Shown: positions 36,353 to 45,460 of the stretch, piece after piece
Layout: each line of letters opens with the position of its first letter
How positions within the stretch are numbered: position 1 is the stretch's first letter
From: Mycobacterium sp. IS-1264
GTDB lineage: Bacteria; Actinomycetota; Actinomycetes; Mycobacteriales; Mycobacteriaceae
Direction of reading: 5' to 3'
Length of the DNA stretch: 64,000 nt
NCBI RefSeq assembly: GCF_001954195.1
Contig: NZ_MBES01000052.1
Span: forward strand, 124,001-188,000
Translations under genes and position numbers: made by a program
The notes under the pieces: generated by a model
Databases searched by the model: none
What the model saw: only the letters and a program-made list of their open reading frames with translations
Told to the model about the DNA's origin: nothing

Positions 36353-37318
36353 ATGCCAGAGGTCCAACTTCACCACGAAGGACACCCGAAGTACCGCCGG
36401 ATGGTCCGTTTCGATTGGTCGGACACACCCCTTCACTGGGTGCCCGGCGACCCGTTTTCGACCCACATGATCAACGTCCTGCATCTGTTGCTTCCCGAGG
36501 GTGAGCGGCACTTCATCAAGGCCGTCCTCGAGGCGTCGTCGCTGGTCGATGACCCCGAGTTGGAGGCCGCCATCAAGCCGTTCATCCAGCAGGAGTCCTG
36601 GCACGCCTGGGCGCACCAGATCGTGCTGGACCACCTGGCCGAGCAGGGCATCGACACCAAGCCGTACACCGACCGGCTCGGGAGGCTGTTGTCGATAACG
36701 CTGGGTGACGCCCCCAAGTGGTTTCCGCCGGCACTGAAACGGTGGTGGCTGTATCGCCGGCTGGCCGATGTGGCCGCGCTGGAGCATTACACCGCGATGC
36801 TGGGCCAGTGGGTGCTGACCAACCGAGGCCTGGACTACGCGAAGGCCGATCCCATGATGCTGGACCTGCTGCGCTGGCACGGCGCCGAAGAGGTCGAGCA
36901 CCGCTCGCTGGTGTACGACGTCTTCCAGCACGTCAGCGGCAACTACTGGATCAGGGCGTTCTCGATGTTTTTCACGACGCCGCTGTTCGTCGGCTGGTGG
37001 ATCGCGGGCGCTCGCTACCTGATGGCGCAGGATCCGACCATCGACCAAAAGTGGCGGTGGCGGGATTGGCTGTGGGCCGCCCGCGAGTACCGGGTGGTCG
37101 GCCCCTGGAAGCTCATGGTGACGACGCCGGTCCGGTATCTGCGGCCCAGCCACCATCCCAATGACGAGGCGTCCACCCAGATGGCGGTCGACTACCTGAA
37201 CTACTCGCCGGTGGCGAAGGCGGCCCAGGAGCGGGCGCGTGCTCAGGCCAAGTCGGGCGGACCCGACGGTTCCCGCGGGGTTTCCGGCGTAGCGGCGGAA
37301 AGGGCTGAGGTTCGATGA
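36353..37318 (+). CDS. metal-dependent hydrolase, COG3687 / PF10118-like
   Basis: A 321-residue protein of the predicted metal-dependent hydrolase family PF10118. His and Glu residues in repeated ferritin-like positions include QQESWHAWAHQ, LEHYTAML and HGAEEVEHRSLVYDVF, suggesting a di-metal helical bundle. A hydrophobic segment MFFTTPLFVGWWIAGA could be membrane-associated. The ATG at 36353 has GGAGGAG 8 nt upstream; the longer frame lacks a good site. ATGA overlap with a ferredoxin gene and then a ferredoxin reductase suggests a redox (oxygenase-like) rather than hydrolytic role, which is inference. Confidence 0.85.
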   Translation: MPEVQLHHEGHPKYRRMVRFDWSDTPLHWVPGDPFSTHMINVLHLLLPEGERHFIKAVLEASSLVDDPELEAAIKPFIQQESWHAWAHQIVLDHLAEQGIDTKPYTDRLGRLLSITLGDAPKWFPPALKRWWLYRRLADVAALEHYTAMLGQWVLTNRGLDYAKADPMMLDLLRWHGAEEVEHRSLVYDVFQHVSGNYWIRAFSMFFTTPLFVGWWIAGARYLMAQDPTIDQKWRWRDWLWAAREYRVVGPWKLMVTTPVRYLRPSHHPNDEASTQMAVDYLNYSPVAKAAQERARAQAKSGGPDGSRGVSGVAAERAEVR

Positions 37319-37503
37319 AGGTTTCGGTGGATCTGGACACCTGCGACGGCAACGGCGTCTGCATGAGCATTTGCCATGAGGTGTTCGACGTGCGAGAAGA
37401 CGGGCTCCACTTGCTCCAGGACGAGCCGCCCGCGGAGTTGCGCCAGCAGCTGATTGGCGCCGAAGTGTCTTGTCCCACGCAGGCGATCAAGGTGGAGGAG
37501 TGA
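37315..37503 (+). CDS. ferredoxin with atypical cluster motif
   Basis: A 62-residue ferredoxin. The cluster region is CDGNGVC (Cys10, Cys16), then Cys20 and a late SCPTQA Cys. In the common CxxCxxC motif the middle residue is Cys; here it is Asn13, as in the variable CXX?XXC ferredoxins that serve P450s in M. marinum and M. tuberculosis. A [3Fe-4S] or unusual [4Fe-4S] cluster is expected. ATGA overlap with the upstream gene; followed 4 bp later by a ferredoxin reductase, so the two form an electron-transfer pair for P450s of the island. Confidence 0.93.
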   Translation: MKVSVDLDTCDGNGVCMSICHEVFDVREDGLHLLQDEPPAELRQQLIGAEVSCPTQAIKVEE

Positions 37504-37507
37504 GCCG

Positions 37508-38707
37508 ATGCCGAGTCGTCAGCTGAAGGACGTGGTCGTGGTCGGTGCGGGCGTGGCTGGCACGCGGGCGGCCGAGACCCTGCGACAAGAGGGCTACGAC
37601 GGTGCGCTGACCATCGTGGGTTCCGAGCGGCAAGCCCCCTACCATCGCCCGCCGCTGTCGAAGAAGTTGCTTACCGGCGAGGTGCACCGGGCGGGTGTCG
37701 ACCTGGCGCCGCAGTTCGACTTCGAGGCGCGTGTGCTGCGAGGGGCATCGGCGCTCAAGTTGGACATGGCCGCGCGGGTGGTCCACGTGCGTGACGAAAA
37801 CCAGGATCTGGCAGTGCGATTCGACGGGCTGGTGATCGCCAGCGGCGCGGTCCCGCGCCAATGGCCGGGCCCGGTTCCCGACGGTGTGTTCGTGCTGCGC
37901 ACGGTCGACGATTGCCTGGCGATCCGCCAGCGGTTGGGCTCGCGGCCCCGGGTCGTGGTGGTCGGCGGCGGGTTCATCGGTGCCGAGGTCGCCGCGAGTT
38001 GCCGGTCGTTGGGCCTGGACGTGGTGCTGATCGAGAAGGCCACCAGTCCATTACTGGCCGCCTTGGGCGGCGAGCTGGCACCTCGCTGGGCGGACCTGCA
38101 CCGCGACCATGGCGTGGATTTACGGGTCGGCGTGGGTGTCGACGCATTCGTCGGCAACGGCCGCGTCGAGGCGGTTCGGCTCACCGATGGTGCACAGGTT
38201 CCGGCCGATCTCGTCGTCATCGGACTGGGCGTGGCTCCCGCCACCGATTGGCTCGAAGGTTCGGGATTGCCTGTTGACGACGGCGTGGTCTGCGATGCCA
38301 CTGGAGCGGTCGAGGGCGGCACCGATGTCGTCGCCGCCGGCGATGTCGCGCGCTGGTTTCACCCGCTGTATGAACGGCACTTGCGGACCGAGCACTGGGA
38401 CGACGCGGGACGTCAGGGTGCGGCCGCGGCTCGGACGCTGCTGGCGGGGCCGGACGACGCGGAGGCGTACGTCGACGTGCCATATTTCTGGTCCGATCAG
38501 TACGACGTGAAGGTGCAAATGCTGGGCGTACCAACCGATTACGATGCGCTCGAAGTTATCGAAGGCGATCCCGATACCTGGGAGTTCCTCGCGGCGTACG
38601 GACGTGGTGGCCGCACCATTGCCGTACTGGGGACGGTCTCGAATCGGGTGTACGCCTACCGCGATGCCATCGCGCAGCGCGCCGAATTCCCGCCCGCAAC
38701 GGCCTGA
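37508..38707 (+). CDS. FAD-dependent ferredoxin reductase
   Basis: A 399-residue NAD(P)H-ferredoxin/rubredoxin reductase of the putidaredoxin-reductase type. FAD loop VVVVGAGVAGTRAAETLR, NAD loop VVVVGGGFIGAEVAASCRSLG (shown in parts: VVVVGGGFIGAEVA) and the second FAD motif TDVVAAGDVARW are all present, as is the PYHRPPLSKKLL segment. It is the only such reductase in the window and likely serves the ferredoxins at 37315 and 49470 and up to four P450s. Its TGA abuts the TAG of the convergent FadD gene with no intervening base. Confidence 0.94.
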   Translation: MPSRQLKDVVVVGAGVAGTRAAETLRQEGYDGALTIVGSERQAPYHRPPLSKKLLTGEVHRAGVDLAPQFDFEARVLRGASALKLDMAARVVHVRDENQDLAVRFDGLVIASGAVPRQWPGPVPDGVFVLRTVDDCLAIRQRLGSRPRVVVVGGGFIGAEVAASCRSLGLDVVLIEKATSPLLAALGGELAPRWADLHRDHGVDLRVGVGVDAFVGNGRVEAVRLTDGAQVPADLVVIGLGVAPATDWLEGSGLPVDDGVVCDATGAVEGGTDVVAAGDVARWFHPLYERHLRTEHWDDAGRQGAAAARTLLAGPDDAEAYVDVPYFWSDQYDVKVQMLGVPTDYDALEVIEGDPDTWEFLAAYGRGGRTIAVLGTVSNRVYAYRDAIAQRAEFPPATA

Positions 38708-40210
38708 CTAGCCGCCCCGGGCCGCGATCATCGCCGAGCGATTGACCTTGGTCGCCGCGGTGCGCGGAATCGCGTCGACGAACTCGACGGTCTTGGGGGC
38801 CTTGTAGTGGGCGAGCCGGCTTTTGGCGTACTCGATCACCTGCTGCTCGGTGAGCCCATCGTGGCCCTCGGCGAGTTGCACCACGGCATGCACGCGACGT
38901 CCCCACTGCGGATCGGAGAGCCCGATGACCACGACGTCGGCAATGCCCGGGTGGCCCGCGAGTGCCGACTCCACCTCGGCGGGAAAGACATTCGCGCCGC
39001 CGGTGACGATCATGTCGACGCGGCGGTCGACGATATAGAGGTAGCCGTCGTCGTCCAGGTATCCGATGTCGCCGGCGGAAACGAAGCCGTCATCGGTCGA
39101 CGGCAGCGGCGCCGCGCCGCCCAGGTAGCGGGATCCCGCGCTCATCGGCGCGCGCAGATAGACCTCGCCGTGTTCACCGGGACCGAGCGGTTTCTTGTCG
39201 GCGTCCAGGATCCGGATCTCGGTGTCACGGAAGCCGCGGCCGACGCTGCCTGGGTGAGTGAGCCACTCGTCGGCCCGCAACGCGGTCAGCCCGAGGTTCT
39301 CGGTCATGCCGTACGCCGTCACGATCCGCTCGGGGCTGAGCAGCTCGCACCAGGTGTGCATGAGCGACGGCGGCATCACCGCGGCGCCCTGCAGGATGAA
39401 CACCACGCTGGACAGGTCGCGCTGCCGGACGTCGGGCCGGGCCGCGATGCGCGACAGCATGGTAGGCGTGGCCGTGAAGTTGGTGATCCGATAGCGTTCG
39501 ATCACGTCCAAAACCAATGCTGCGTCGAACTTTTCGAGCACCACCAGATGGTCGCCGGCGAGCAGGAAGAGGAAGGTGGCGAAGCCGTTGGTGTGATACA
39601 TGGGCGCGGGCACCATGATCGTCTGGGGCTGGGCCACCGGCGTCCAGTTCGACAGAAACGGTTCACCGTGCTGCGGCGTCCACAGCGACGGCGCAAGGCT
39701 GAGGATCACCTTGGGCACGCCGGTCGACCCGCTGCTGCAGATGCCGTTGGAGTGGGGGGCAACGGCCTCGGGCAGCGGGCTCGAGGACTCACCGGCAGCG
39801 CGCGCCTCTAACTCCCAGCGGGTGGTTTCGTCGACGACGACGGCGGGGTCGATCACCTCGCGCACCCGCTCTCGCTCCCACTCGGGCAGGTCCCAGTGCA
39901 TGGGTACGGGAACGGCGCCGATCTTCCAGCATCCGAGGGTCCCGAGCACGAGGTGTACTGAATTCGGGATAGCAAGCGCGACAAGGGAACCCGTCTCGGC
40001 GCCGCTGGCCGCCAGCGCACGCCCCCACTGGTTGGCGCGGGCGTCGAGCTCACCGAACGTCAGCGACTGCGCGCTGCCGTCGAGCGCGACGATGGTTACC
40101 GCCGTTTCGCCGTGCCGTTCTTCGGCGAGCTGCGCCAGTTTGGTCCCGAACGGGATTCCGTCTTCGAGCGGATTGGGTGTTGCCGAAGGCGCGACGGGTT
40201 CTGTGCTCAA
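38708..40210 (-). CDS. acyl-CoA synthetase (AMP-binding)
   Basis: A 500-residue adenylate-forming ligase. The P-loop is SSGSTGVPKV, the acid motif TAYGMTENLG, then GDIGYLDDDGYLYIVDRRVDMI and the C-terminal Lys region PRTAATKVNRSAM. The start is TTG at 40210, supported by GAGGAGGAG about 8 nt upstream; no ATG or GTG fits. It follows the four acyl-CoA dehydrogenase genes on the same strand (50-bp gap) and probably activates their substrate acid. Substrate unknown. Confidence 0.92.
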   Translation of the reverse strand: MSTEPVAPSATPNPLEDGIPFGTKLAQLAEERHGETAVTIVALDGSAQSLTFGELDARANQWGRALAASGAETGSLVALAIPNSVHLVLGTLGCWKIGAVPVPMHWDLPEWERERVREVIDPAVVVDETTRWELEARAAGESSSPLPEAVAPHSNGICSSGSTGVPKVILSLAPSLWTPQHGEPFLSNWTPVAQPQTIMVPAPMYHTNGFATFLFLLAGDHLVVLEKFDAALVLDVIERYRITNFTATPTMLSRIAARPDVRQRDLSSVVFILQGAAVMPPSLMHTWCELLSPERIVTAYGMTENLGLTALRADEWLTHPGSVGRGFRDTEIRILDADKKPLGPGEHGEVYLRAPMSAGSRYLGGAAPLPSTDDGFVSAGDIGYLDDDGYLYIVDRRVDMIVTGGANVFPAEVESALAGHPGIADVVVIGLSDPQWGRRVHAVVQLAEGHDGLTEQQVIEYAKSRLAHYKAPKTVEFVDAIPRTAATKVNRSAMIAARGG

Positions 40211-40259
40211 TGGCGCCGCTCCTCCTCATCGCTGCGCTCTGCATCGTCGCCGGCGCGGC

Positions 40260-41195
40260 TCATGCCGATACCGGACCGCTGAACAGCGTCTCCAGCGAAC
40301 CGTCCGGCACACCGGGTATCAGCCGCAGCGCCAGCTGTTCGGTGCTCAGCGGCAATCGGATCAGTGGCTGGGTGTGCCGGTCGAGCACGCTGACGTCGGA
40401 CTCGTCGCAAAAGCCCAACGCGCCGAGCAGTTGATGGGAAGTGCGCAGCACCTGCCGCGCGGTGTCGGATGCCTTGAGCCGAAGGACGAGCGCGTCGGCC
40501 GAACGGGCTTGCGGCGCTACCGATTCCGGGCGGGAGATGGTGTATTTGGCGAGCTCATGGAGCCCGCGCACCGCGACTGCGGCGTCGGCGACGGCGAACC
40601 GGACCGCCTGGAAATCGGCCAGCGGCTTGCCGAACTGGATTCGGGCTCGCACATGTTCGGTGACGATCCGCAGCGACTGCTGCACCGATCCCAGAATCCG
40701 CCATGATCCCAGCACGAGATGAAGATTAACGTCGGCGACCGGCACGGTTCCATCGGGTGCGCTCAGAGTGGCCGGCACCAGAAACGGCCCGAGTTTCGCG
40801 TTCGTCCGCGACCCGGGCTGCGGGTGGTAGCGGTTGCCGTCCAGGTCCGCGGCGATCCAGTCGCCGGGCAGATCGCCGTGATCGATGCGCGGCGCGTCCG
40901 GATTCACCAGGGCCAGGCGGGCGCCGTCGATTGTCAGCAGCTCTTCGACGAGCGGATAGGGGAGCGCCGTCGCGCCGGCGGCCTGGCAGAGCACCGCGGC
41001 GGCCAGCAGATCGTCGGCCGCCGAGCGGACGTCGAGCTCGAACGCGCCGACCTCGCTCAGGGCCGCGCGCGCCGACCGCCGAACCTCGTCATCTGTCTCG
41101 GCGCGCAGCGCCGCCGGCGGCCCGCCGAACCGAGTGAGCCGCTTGGTGGCAACGTCGGCGAAGTCGCTGATATCTTGTGGCAGGTCGGTTTTCAC
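40260..41195 (-). CDS. short acyl-CoA dehydrogenase family protein (beta-type)
   Basis: A 311-residue acyl-CoA dehydrogenase-like protein, about 70 residues shorter than usual. Recognisable parts are QAAGATALPYPLVEELL, VRARIQFGKPLADFQAVRFAVADAA and the late helix LLGALGFCDESDVSVLDRHTQPL; the normal N-terminal helical domain is reduced. It is a likely non-catalytic partner of one of the larger dehydrogenases upstream. ATGA overlaps link it to the 385-residue gene. Confidence 0.85.
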   Translation of the reverse strand: MKTDLPQDISDFADVATKRLTRFGGPPAALRAETDDEVRRSARAALSEVGAFELDVRSAADDLLAAAVLCQAAGATALPYPLVEELLTIDGARLALVNPDAPRIDHGDLPGDWIAADLDGNRYHPQPGSRTNAKLGPFLVPATLSAPDGTVPVADVNLHLVLGSWRILGSVQQSLRIVTEHVRARIQFGKPLADFQAVRFAVADAAVAVRGLHELAKYTISRPESVAPQARSADALVLRLKASDTARQVLRTSHQLLGALGFCDESDVSVLDRHTQPLIRLPLSTEQLALRLIPGVPDGSLETLFSGPVSA

Positions 41196-42349
41196 CGGTG
41201 CTCTCCCAACACGTCACGGGCCACCAACATTTTCTGCACCTCGATGGTGCCCGATGCCACGGTGGCCGCCTGTGCGTAACGCCAATGGTCTTCGATCGCT
41301 CCGTGCAACGGCGCCGAGGCGCCGCTGTCCAGCGCGGTCGGCCCCAGCACATCGAACAGCAGCTCGGCCACTTGCTGATCGCACGTCGTGGTGACGATCC
41401 GAGCGGCGCTGGCGGCCGCGCCCGCCGCGGTATCGTCCTGCAGCGACACCGCCCGATAGGCCAGCAGCCGGGCGACCCGAAGGTCCACCAACGCCCGCAC
41501 CCAGCGGGCGCGAATCGATTCGGGCAACGCATTCCAGTCGTCGCCGAGCTCGGTGCGCATCCGATCGAGCAGCGATTCACAGCGGGCGTACCGCGCGATG
41601 CCCACCCGCTCGAATGCGAGCGCCTCGCGCATCACCCGCCACCCGTCGCCGATCTCGCCGAGCACGTCACCGGTGTACGCCGGCACATCGTCGAGGAACA
41701 TCTCGTTGAGGTGGTGCGGTCCGAGCATCGAGGGAATCGGCCGGACGGTGAAACCGGGCCGGTCCATCGGGATCAGAAACAGGGTGAGCCGCTTGGGTTT
41801 TGGGGCGTCGGGGTCGGTGCACGCCGCCAGCACGCACCAGGACGCCATCAGCGCATACGACGTCCACACCTTCTGGCCGGTGATGCGCCATCCGTCACCA
41901 TCCGGCACCGCGCGGGTACGCAACGACGCGAGGTCGGTTCCGGCTTCGGGTTCGGAAAAGCCTTGGCACCAGATGACGTCGCCGGAGGCGATGGCCGCCA
42001 GGTGCTTGGCCTTTTGTTCGGCGGTGCCGTAGCGCATCAGCGCCGGGCCCACCCAGTTGATCCCCATGTACTGCGGACCGCGGGGCTCGTGTTGGGCCCA
42101 CATTTCCTCGCGCAGCACCGTCTGCTGCCACACCGAACCACCGCCGCCCCCATGCTCTTTCGGCCAGGCCAGGGCCAGCAGCCCCTCGGAGGCGAGCAGC
42201 TTGCAGAATGTCTCGGTGGTCGCCAGGTCGCGGGGATCGTCGGTGCAGGCGCCCAGGAAGTCGGCGGGAATGTGATTGGCTATCAGCTCCCGCAAATGGT
42301 TTCGCAGTTGGCCGGCATCGTCGCCGAGGTCGTAGTCCATCGTGCTCAT
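41192..42349 (-). CDS. acyl-CoA dehydrogenase
   Basis: A 385-residue acyl-CoA dehydrogenase with LALAWPKEHGGGGGSVWQQ, WCQGFSEPEAGTDLASLRTR, WRITGQKVWTSYA and the C-terminal SGTIEVQKMLVARDVLG, a variant of the GTSEIQR signature. The ATG at 42349 (MSTMDYDLGDD) overlaps the upstream stop by 4 nt; a second ATG three codons on is possible. Third gene of the minus-strand dehydrogenase operon (43437 to 38708). Confidence 0.92.
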   Translation of the reverse strand: MSTMDYDLGDDAGQLRNHLRELIANHIPADFLGACTDDPRDLATTETFCKLLASEGLLALAWPKEHGGGGGSVWQQTVLREEMWAQHEPRGPQYMGINWVGPALMRYGTAEQKAKHLAAIASGDVIWCQGFSEPEAGTDLASLRTRAVPDGDGWRITGQKVWTSYALMASWCVLAACTDPDAPKPKRLTLFLIPMDRPGFTVRPIPSMLGPHHLNEMFLDDVPAYTGDVLGEIGDGWRVMREALAFERVGIARYARCESLLDRMRTELGDDWNALPESIRARWVRALVDLRVARLLAYRAVSLQDDTAAGAAASAARIVTTTCDQQVAELLFDVLGPTALDSGASAPLHGAIEDHWRYAQAATVASGTIEVQKMLVARDVLGEHR

Positions 42350-43440
42350 CCCTTCGGCAGCCCGAGCACCCGCTCGGCGATGATGTTGCGCTGGACCTCC
42401 GACGTTCCGCCGTAGATTGTTGCCGCCAGCGCATCCTGGCGTTCGAAGAGCAGATCCGGGTCTCCCGCCGAGCTCGGACCCGCCGCGGCGGCGCCGAGCT
42501 CCCAAACACGTTGCAAAGTAACCGATCCGAGCAGTTTCATGATGTCGGCTTCGGGGCTGGGTCGTCCGGCCAATTCGTTGCCGAGCGAGCGGTAGCCGGT
42601 GGCTCGCAGGGCTTCGGCATCGGCGAGCAGCGAGCCGAGCTCGGCGTATAGATCGTCGTCGTGGGTGCCCCGCACCGAGTCGAGACCTCGCTTGATCTCG
42701 ACCCAGTTCATCACCCAGATCATCCGGCGCTCGTGCTGCAGCGAGGCCAGCGCGACGTTCCAACCGCCGTGCAGTGGCCCCAGCAGGTTTTCCGCGGGCA
42801 CCTCGACGTCGTCGAGGAAGACCTCGCAGAACGTCTCGTCGGAGATCGACGCCATCCGGATGGGTTCGATCCGCACCCCGGGCGAGTGCAGGTCGAGGAT
42901 CAGGCACGAGATGCCGCGGTGTTTCGGTGCGTCCGGATCGGTGCGGGCGTACAGCGTGCACCACCGCGACTCGTGCGCCTGGGTGGTCCAGATCTTGTGA
43001 CCGTTGATCCGGAACACGTCTCCGTCGCGCGCGGCGCGGGTGCGCAAGCCGGCGAAATCCGACCCGGCTTCGGGCTCGGACATGCCCAGCGCCCACCATT
43101 CTTCGCCGCGCAGCAGGGGCACCAGCAGGCGGTCGATCTGCGCGGGTGTGCCGAACTGACGAATGCCGGGCGCTGCGACGTTGGGGCCGGCGATGTTGGG
43201 CAGCTTGGGCGCCGAGCGCATCGCCCCTTCGAGCCGCACTTCCATGGCGTCGCGCAGGCCCAGCGATCGACCGCCGTGTTCGCGGGGCCACGTCGGTTGT
43301 ATCCATCCGGCCTCGAACGCGGCCCGTTGATAGTCGCGCCGCAGCGGGAGGTCCCAGCGGTATCGGCGATAGTTCTCGTAGTAGTCGTTCGGCAGGAATT
43401 TCGTCAGCCAGGCGGCGAATTCCTGCACGACGGCGCTCAC
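42346..43440 (-). CDS. acyl-CoA dehydrogenase (canonical alpha-type)
   Basis: A 364-residue acyl-CoA dehydrogenase. PTWPREHGGRSLGLRD, WWALGMSEPEAGSDFAGLRTRA, FRINGHKIWTTQAH and the end TIYGGTSEVQRNIIAERVLGLPKG (the textbook signature, seen here as YGGTSEVQRNIIAERVLG). GTG at 43440 overlaps the upstream stop (GTGA). Probably the catalytic partner of the beta-type product of the first gene in the operon. Confidence 0.93.
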   Translation of the reverse strand: MSAVVQEFAAWLTKFLPNDYYENYRRYRWDLPLRRDYQRAAFEAGWIQPTWPREHGGRSLGLRDAMEVRLEGAMRSAPKLPNIAGPNVAAPGIRQFGTPAQIDRLLVPLLRGEEWWALGMSEPEAGSDFAGLRTRAARDGDVFRINGHKIWTTQAHESRWCTLYARTDPDAPKHRGISCLILDLHSPGVRIEPIRMASISDETFCEVFLDDVEVPAENLLGPLHGGWNVALASLQHERRMIWVMNWVEIKRGLDSVRGTHDDDLYAELGSLLADAEALRATGYRSLGNELAGRPSPEADIMKLLGSVTLQRVWELGAAAAGPSSAGDPDLLFERQDALAATIYGGTSEVQRNIIAERVLGLPKG

Positions 43441-44516
43441 GCCGCGCCTCCCGCGAAGCGGCGGCCCACCGCGTGGTAGAGCGCGCGACTGTCGCCGAGC
43501 AGTGCGGCGCCTTGCCACGCGCGCCGGACATAGAGGTGGATGTCGTGTTCCCAGGTCTGCGCCAGCGCGCCGTGCACCTGCACCGCGGTGCGCGCGCAAT
43601 TGGCCGCCGCGTCGCCGGCCGCCGCCTTGGCCAGGGCCGCCGCGGTCCACGCGTCCGCGGGCATGGCGCTGGGATCGCCGAGGCGGGCCGCCGCCGCATA
43701 CGTGAGGCTGCGGGCGCGTTCCAGGCCGACGTAGTTATCGGCCAGCGCGTGTTTGATCCCCTGGAAGGCCCCGATCGGGGTACCGAACTGACGGCGCGCC
43801 TTGGCGTGCTCGACGGATCGATGCAGGGCGGCGCTCGCAACGCCGACCAGGTCGGCCGCGGCGGCTACCAACGGCGCCGTCAGCGCCGACCCGACGCCGA
43901 CCGGTGCGGTCGCCAACGGCTCGACGTCGATCTCCACGTCGGCCACCGGTTGGGCGGGGTCGGTCGATTCGCCCGGCGGCACCGGCGTCACCCCGTCGCC
44001 GCAGCAGGCCACAGCCACCAGGACGCCGTCATCGGATCGGGCCAGCGTGACGATCAGCTCCGACCGGGACAGGTTGGGCACCGCGACGGCCCGCCCGCGT
44101 AGGCGCCCGTCCCGCAGGGTCACCGGGGCCCCGGGCAGGCGGCGGCCGGGGCACTGCACCGCCAGGGTGGCGACGACGCCGCCGGCGATGTCGGCCAGTG
44201 CCGCGTCGAGGCCACCGGCGCGCAACGCACCCGCGGCCAGGCCGACGCTGCTCAGCATCGGGATCGGCGCGATCGCGGCGCCGCACTCCTCGAGAACCAC
44301 CGCCAACTCCACGGGCCCGTAATCGCCGCGAGCCCCTTCTTCTGAGGGTGCGGCAAGTTCCGTCCAGCCGAGGTCGACCACCGTCTTCCAGATGGCGCGC
44401 CAGCGTTCGGGGTCGGTCATCGCTTGGCGGGCGGCGTCGGGGGGACACTCGGCGCGCAGGATGTCGCGCACAGTGTCGCGCAGCGACAGCTGCTCCGAAG
44501 TCAGACCGACATCCAT
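43437..44516 (-). CDS. acyl-CoA dehydrogenase family protein (beta-type)
   Basis: A 359-residue acyl-CoA dehydrogenase-like protein, first gene of the five-gene minus-strand operon. It has LGWTELAAPSEEGARGDYG, ARRQFGTPIGAFQGIKHALADNY and VHGALAQTWEHDIHLYVRRAW, typical of partner subunits. ATG at 44516 (MDVGLTSEQLS) is taken; the frame is open upstream across the promoter region but that stretch encodes no family sequence. A family-2 operator lies 8 bp upstream, overlapping the likely promoter, shared with the divergent LLM gene. Confidence 0.9.
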   Translation of the reverse strand: MDVGLTSEQLSLRDTVRDILRAECPPDAARQAMTDPERWRAIWKTVVDLGWTELAAPSEEGARGDYGPVELAVVLEECGAAIAPIPMLSSVGLAAGALRAGGLDAALADIAGGVVATLAVQCPGRRLPGAPVTLRDGRLRGRAVAVPNLSRSELIVTLARSDDGVLVAVACCGDGVTPVPPGESTDPAQPVADVEIDVEPLATAPVGVGSALTAPLVAAAADLVGVASAALHRSVEHAKARRQFGTPIGAFQGIKHALADNYVGLERARSLTYAAAARLGDPSAMPADAWTAAALAKAAAGDAAANCARTAVQVHGALAQTWEHDIHLYVRRAWQGAALLGDSRALYHAVGRRFAGGAA

Positions 44517-44523
44517 AAGACCC

Positions 44524-44541
44524 CTAACATAATAAAAATAG
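44524..44541. promoter_or_regulatory. family-2 operator (CTAACATAATAAAAATAG)
   Basis: Matches the 21943 site at 15 of 18 bases. It lies 8 bp before the acyl-CoA dehydrogenase ATG and 47 bp before the LLM ATG, in a 71-bp gap, so a bound protein should block the dehydrogenase operon at least. Confidence 0.65.
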
Positions 44542-44587
44542 TAAACTAGCGACGCTGTTGCAATCGGCGCGAGCATTAGGTGGGTGC

Positions 44588-45460
44588 ATGGTCGAGTGGT
44601 ATCTGTTCCTGCCGCAGGTGCGGTTGTCCGCGGCCGACATCGCCGATCGGGCGCTGCACGCCGAGGCCAGCGGCTTCGACGGAATCGCCTTCATCGATCA
44701 TCTGGAAGCACCCGGATTGCCCAACGAAAGCATTTGGGAGGCAATGGCGATTGCGACGTGGGTGGCGGCCAAGACGCAGCGGCTGCGGATCGGTCACCTG
44801 GTGCTGTGCGACGCCTTCCGGCATCCCGCCGTGCTCGCCAAGCAAGCCGTGACCCTGTCGAACGCTTCCGAAGGGAGATTCGACCTCGGCTTGGGCGCAG
44901 GATCTTGGCCGGCGGAATTCACCAGATTCGAAGTGGGCCAACAGGATCCGGTGGCCCGCGTTGCGCAACTCGGGCGTCACCTGGCCCTGATCCGGCAGTA
45001 CTGGGGCGACGGCGCCGACGAGGGCGGCCCCGTTCAGCTACCCAAACGGAACCATCCGATACCGCTGGTCCTGGGCGGCAGCGGACCGCGCATGATGGAA
45101 CTCGTTCGTAACTATGCGGATTGGTGGAATCTGCAGGCGGATCGCATCGACCGGCTGCCGAAGCTCGCCTCGCAAACGGGATCCGCGCGGGTCTCGGTTC
45201 AGCAGATGATCGGGTTCGCCAGGTCGGGCGACGATCCGAACGCCGTCCGCGAGGTGAGCACCCGACGATTCGGCAACCTGGGGTCGGGCCTGGTATGCGG
45301 CGATGCCGACGAGCTGATCCGGCACTTCGGCGGTCTGGCCGGCCAGGGCGTCGAGCGGTTCTATGTGTGGTTCGCCGATTTCGCTAAGCCCGATTCGCTG
45401 CGGGAGTTCGGCGAATCGGTGATCAAGGCGTTCCCTGACGCCGGCGCCGCGCTTCGGTAG
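44588..45460 (+). CDS. LLM-class F420-dependent oxidoreductase
   Basis: A 290-residue luciferase-like oxidoreductase: FDGIAFIDHLEAPG, RLRIGHLVLCDAFRHPAVLAKQ, GRFDLGLGAGSWPAEF and VLGGSGPRMMELV. Shorter than the copies at 13000 and 15616. ATG at 44588 has GGTGGG 4 nt upstream. Its 3' end overlaps the convergent SDR gene by 38 bp. Single-gene unit divergent from the dehydrogenase operon under a family-2 site. Cofactor F420 inferred from family. Confidence 0.9.
   Translation: MVEWYLFLPQVRLSAADIADRALHAEASGFDGIAFIDHLEAPGLPNESIWEAMAIATWVAAKTQRLRIGHLVLCDAFRHPAVLAKQAVTLSNASEGRFDLGLGAGSWPAEFTRFEVGQQDPVARVAQLGRHLALIRQYWGDGADEGGPVQLPKRNHPIPLVLGGSGPRMMELVRNYADWWNLQADRIDRLPKLASQTGSARVSVQQMIGFARSGDDPNAVREVSTRRFGNLGSGLVCGDADELIRHFGGLAGQGVERFYVWFADFAKPDSLREFGESVIKAFPDAGAALR

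Noticed and set aside
40207..40263. Short minus-strand frame MSRAGDDAERSDEEERRH between two operon genes
   Set aside because: Only 18 codons; its purine-rich end is the ribosome-binding site of the TTG-started FadD gene.
42350..43840. Upstream extension of the acyl-CoA dehydrogenase at 41192
   Set aside because: The frame is open but overlaps the neighbouring dehydrogenase; the ATGA overlap at 42346-42349 and family start support ATG 42349.
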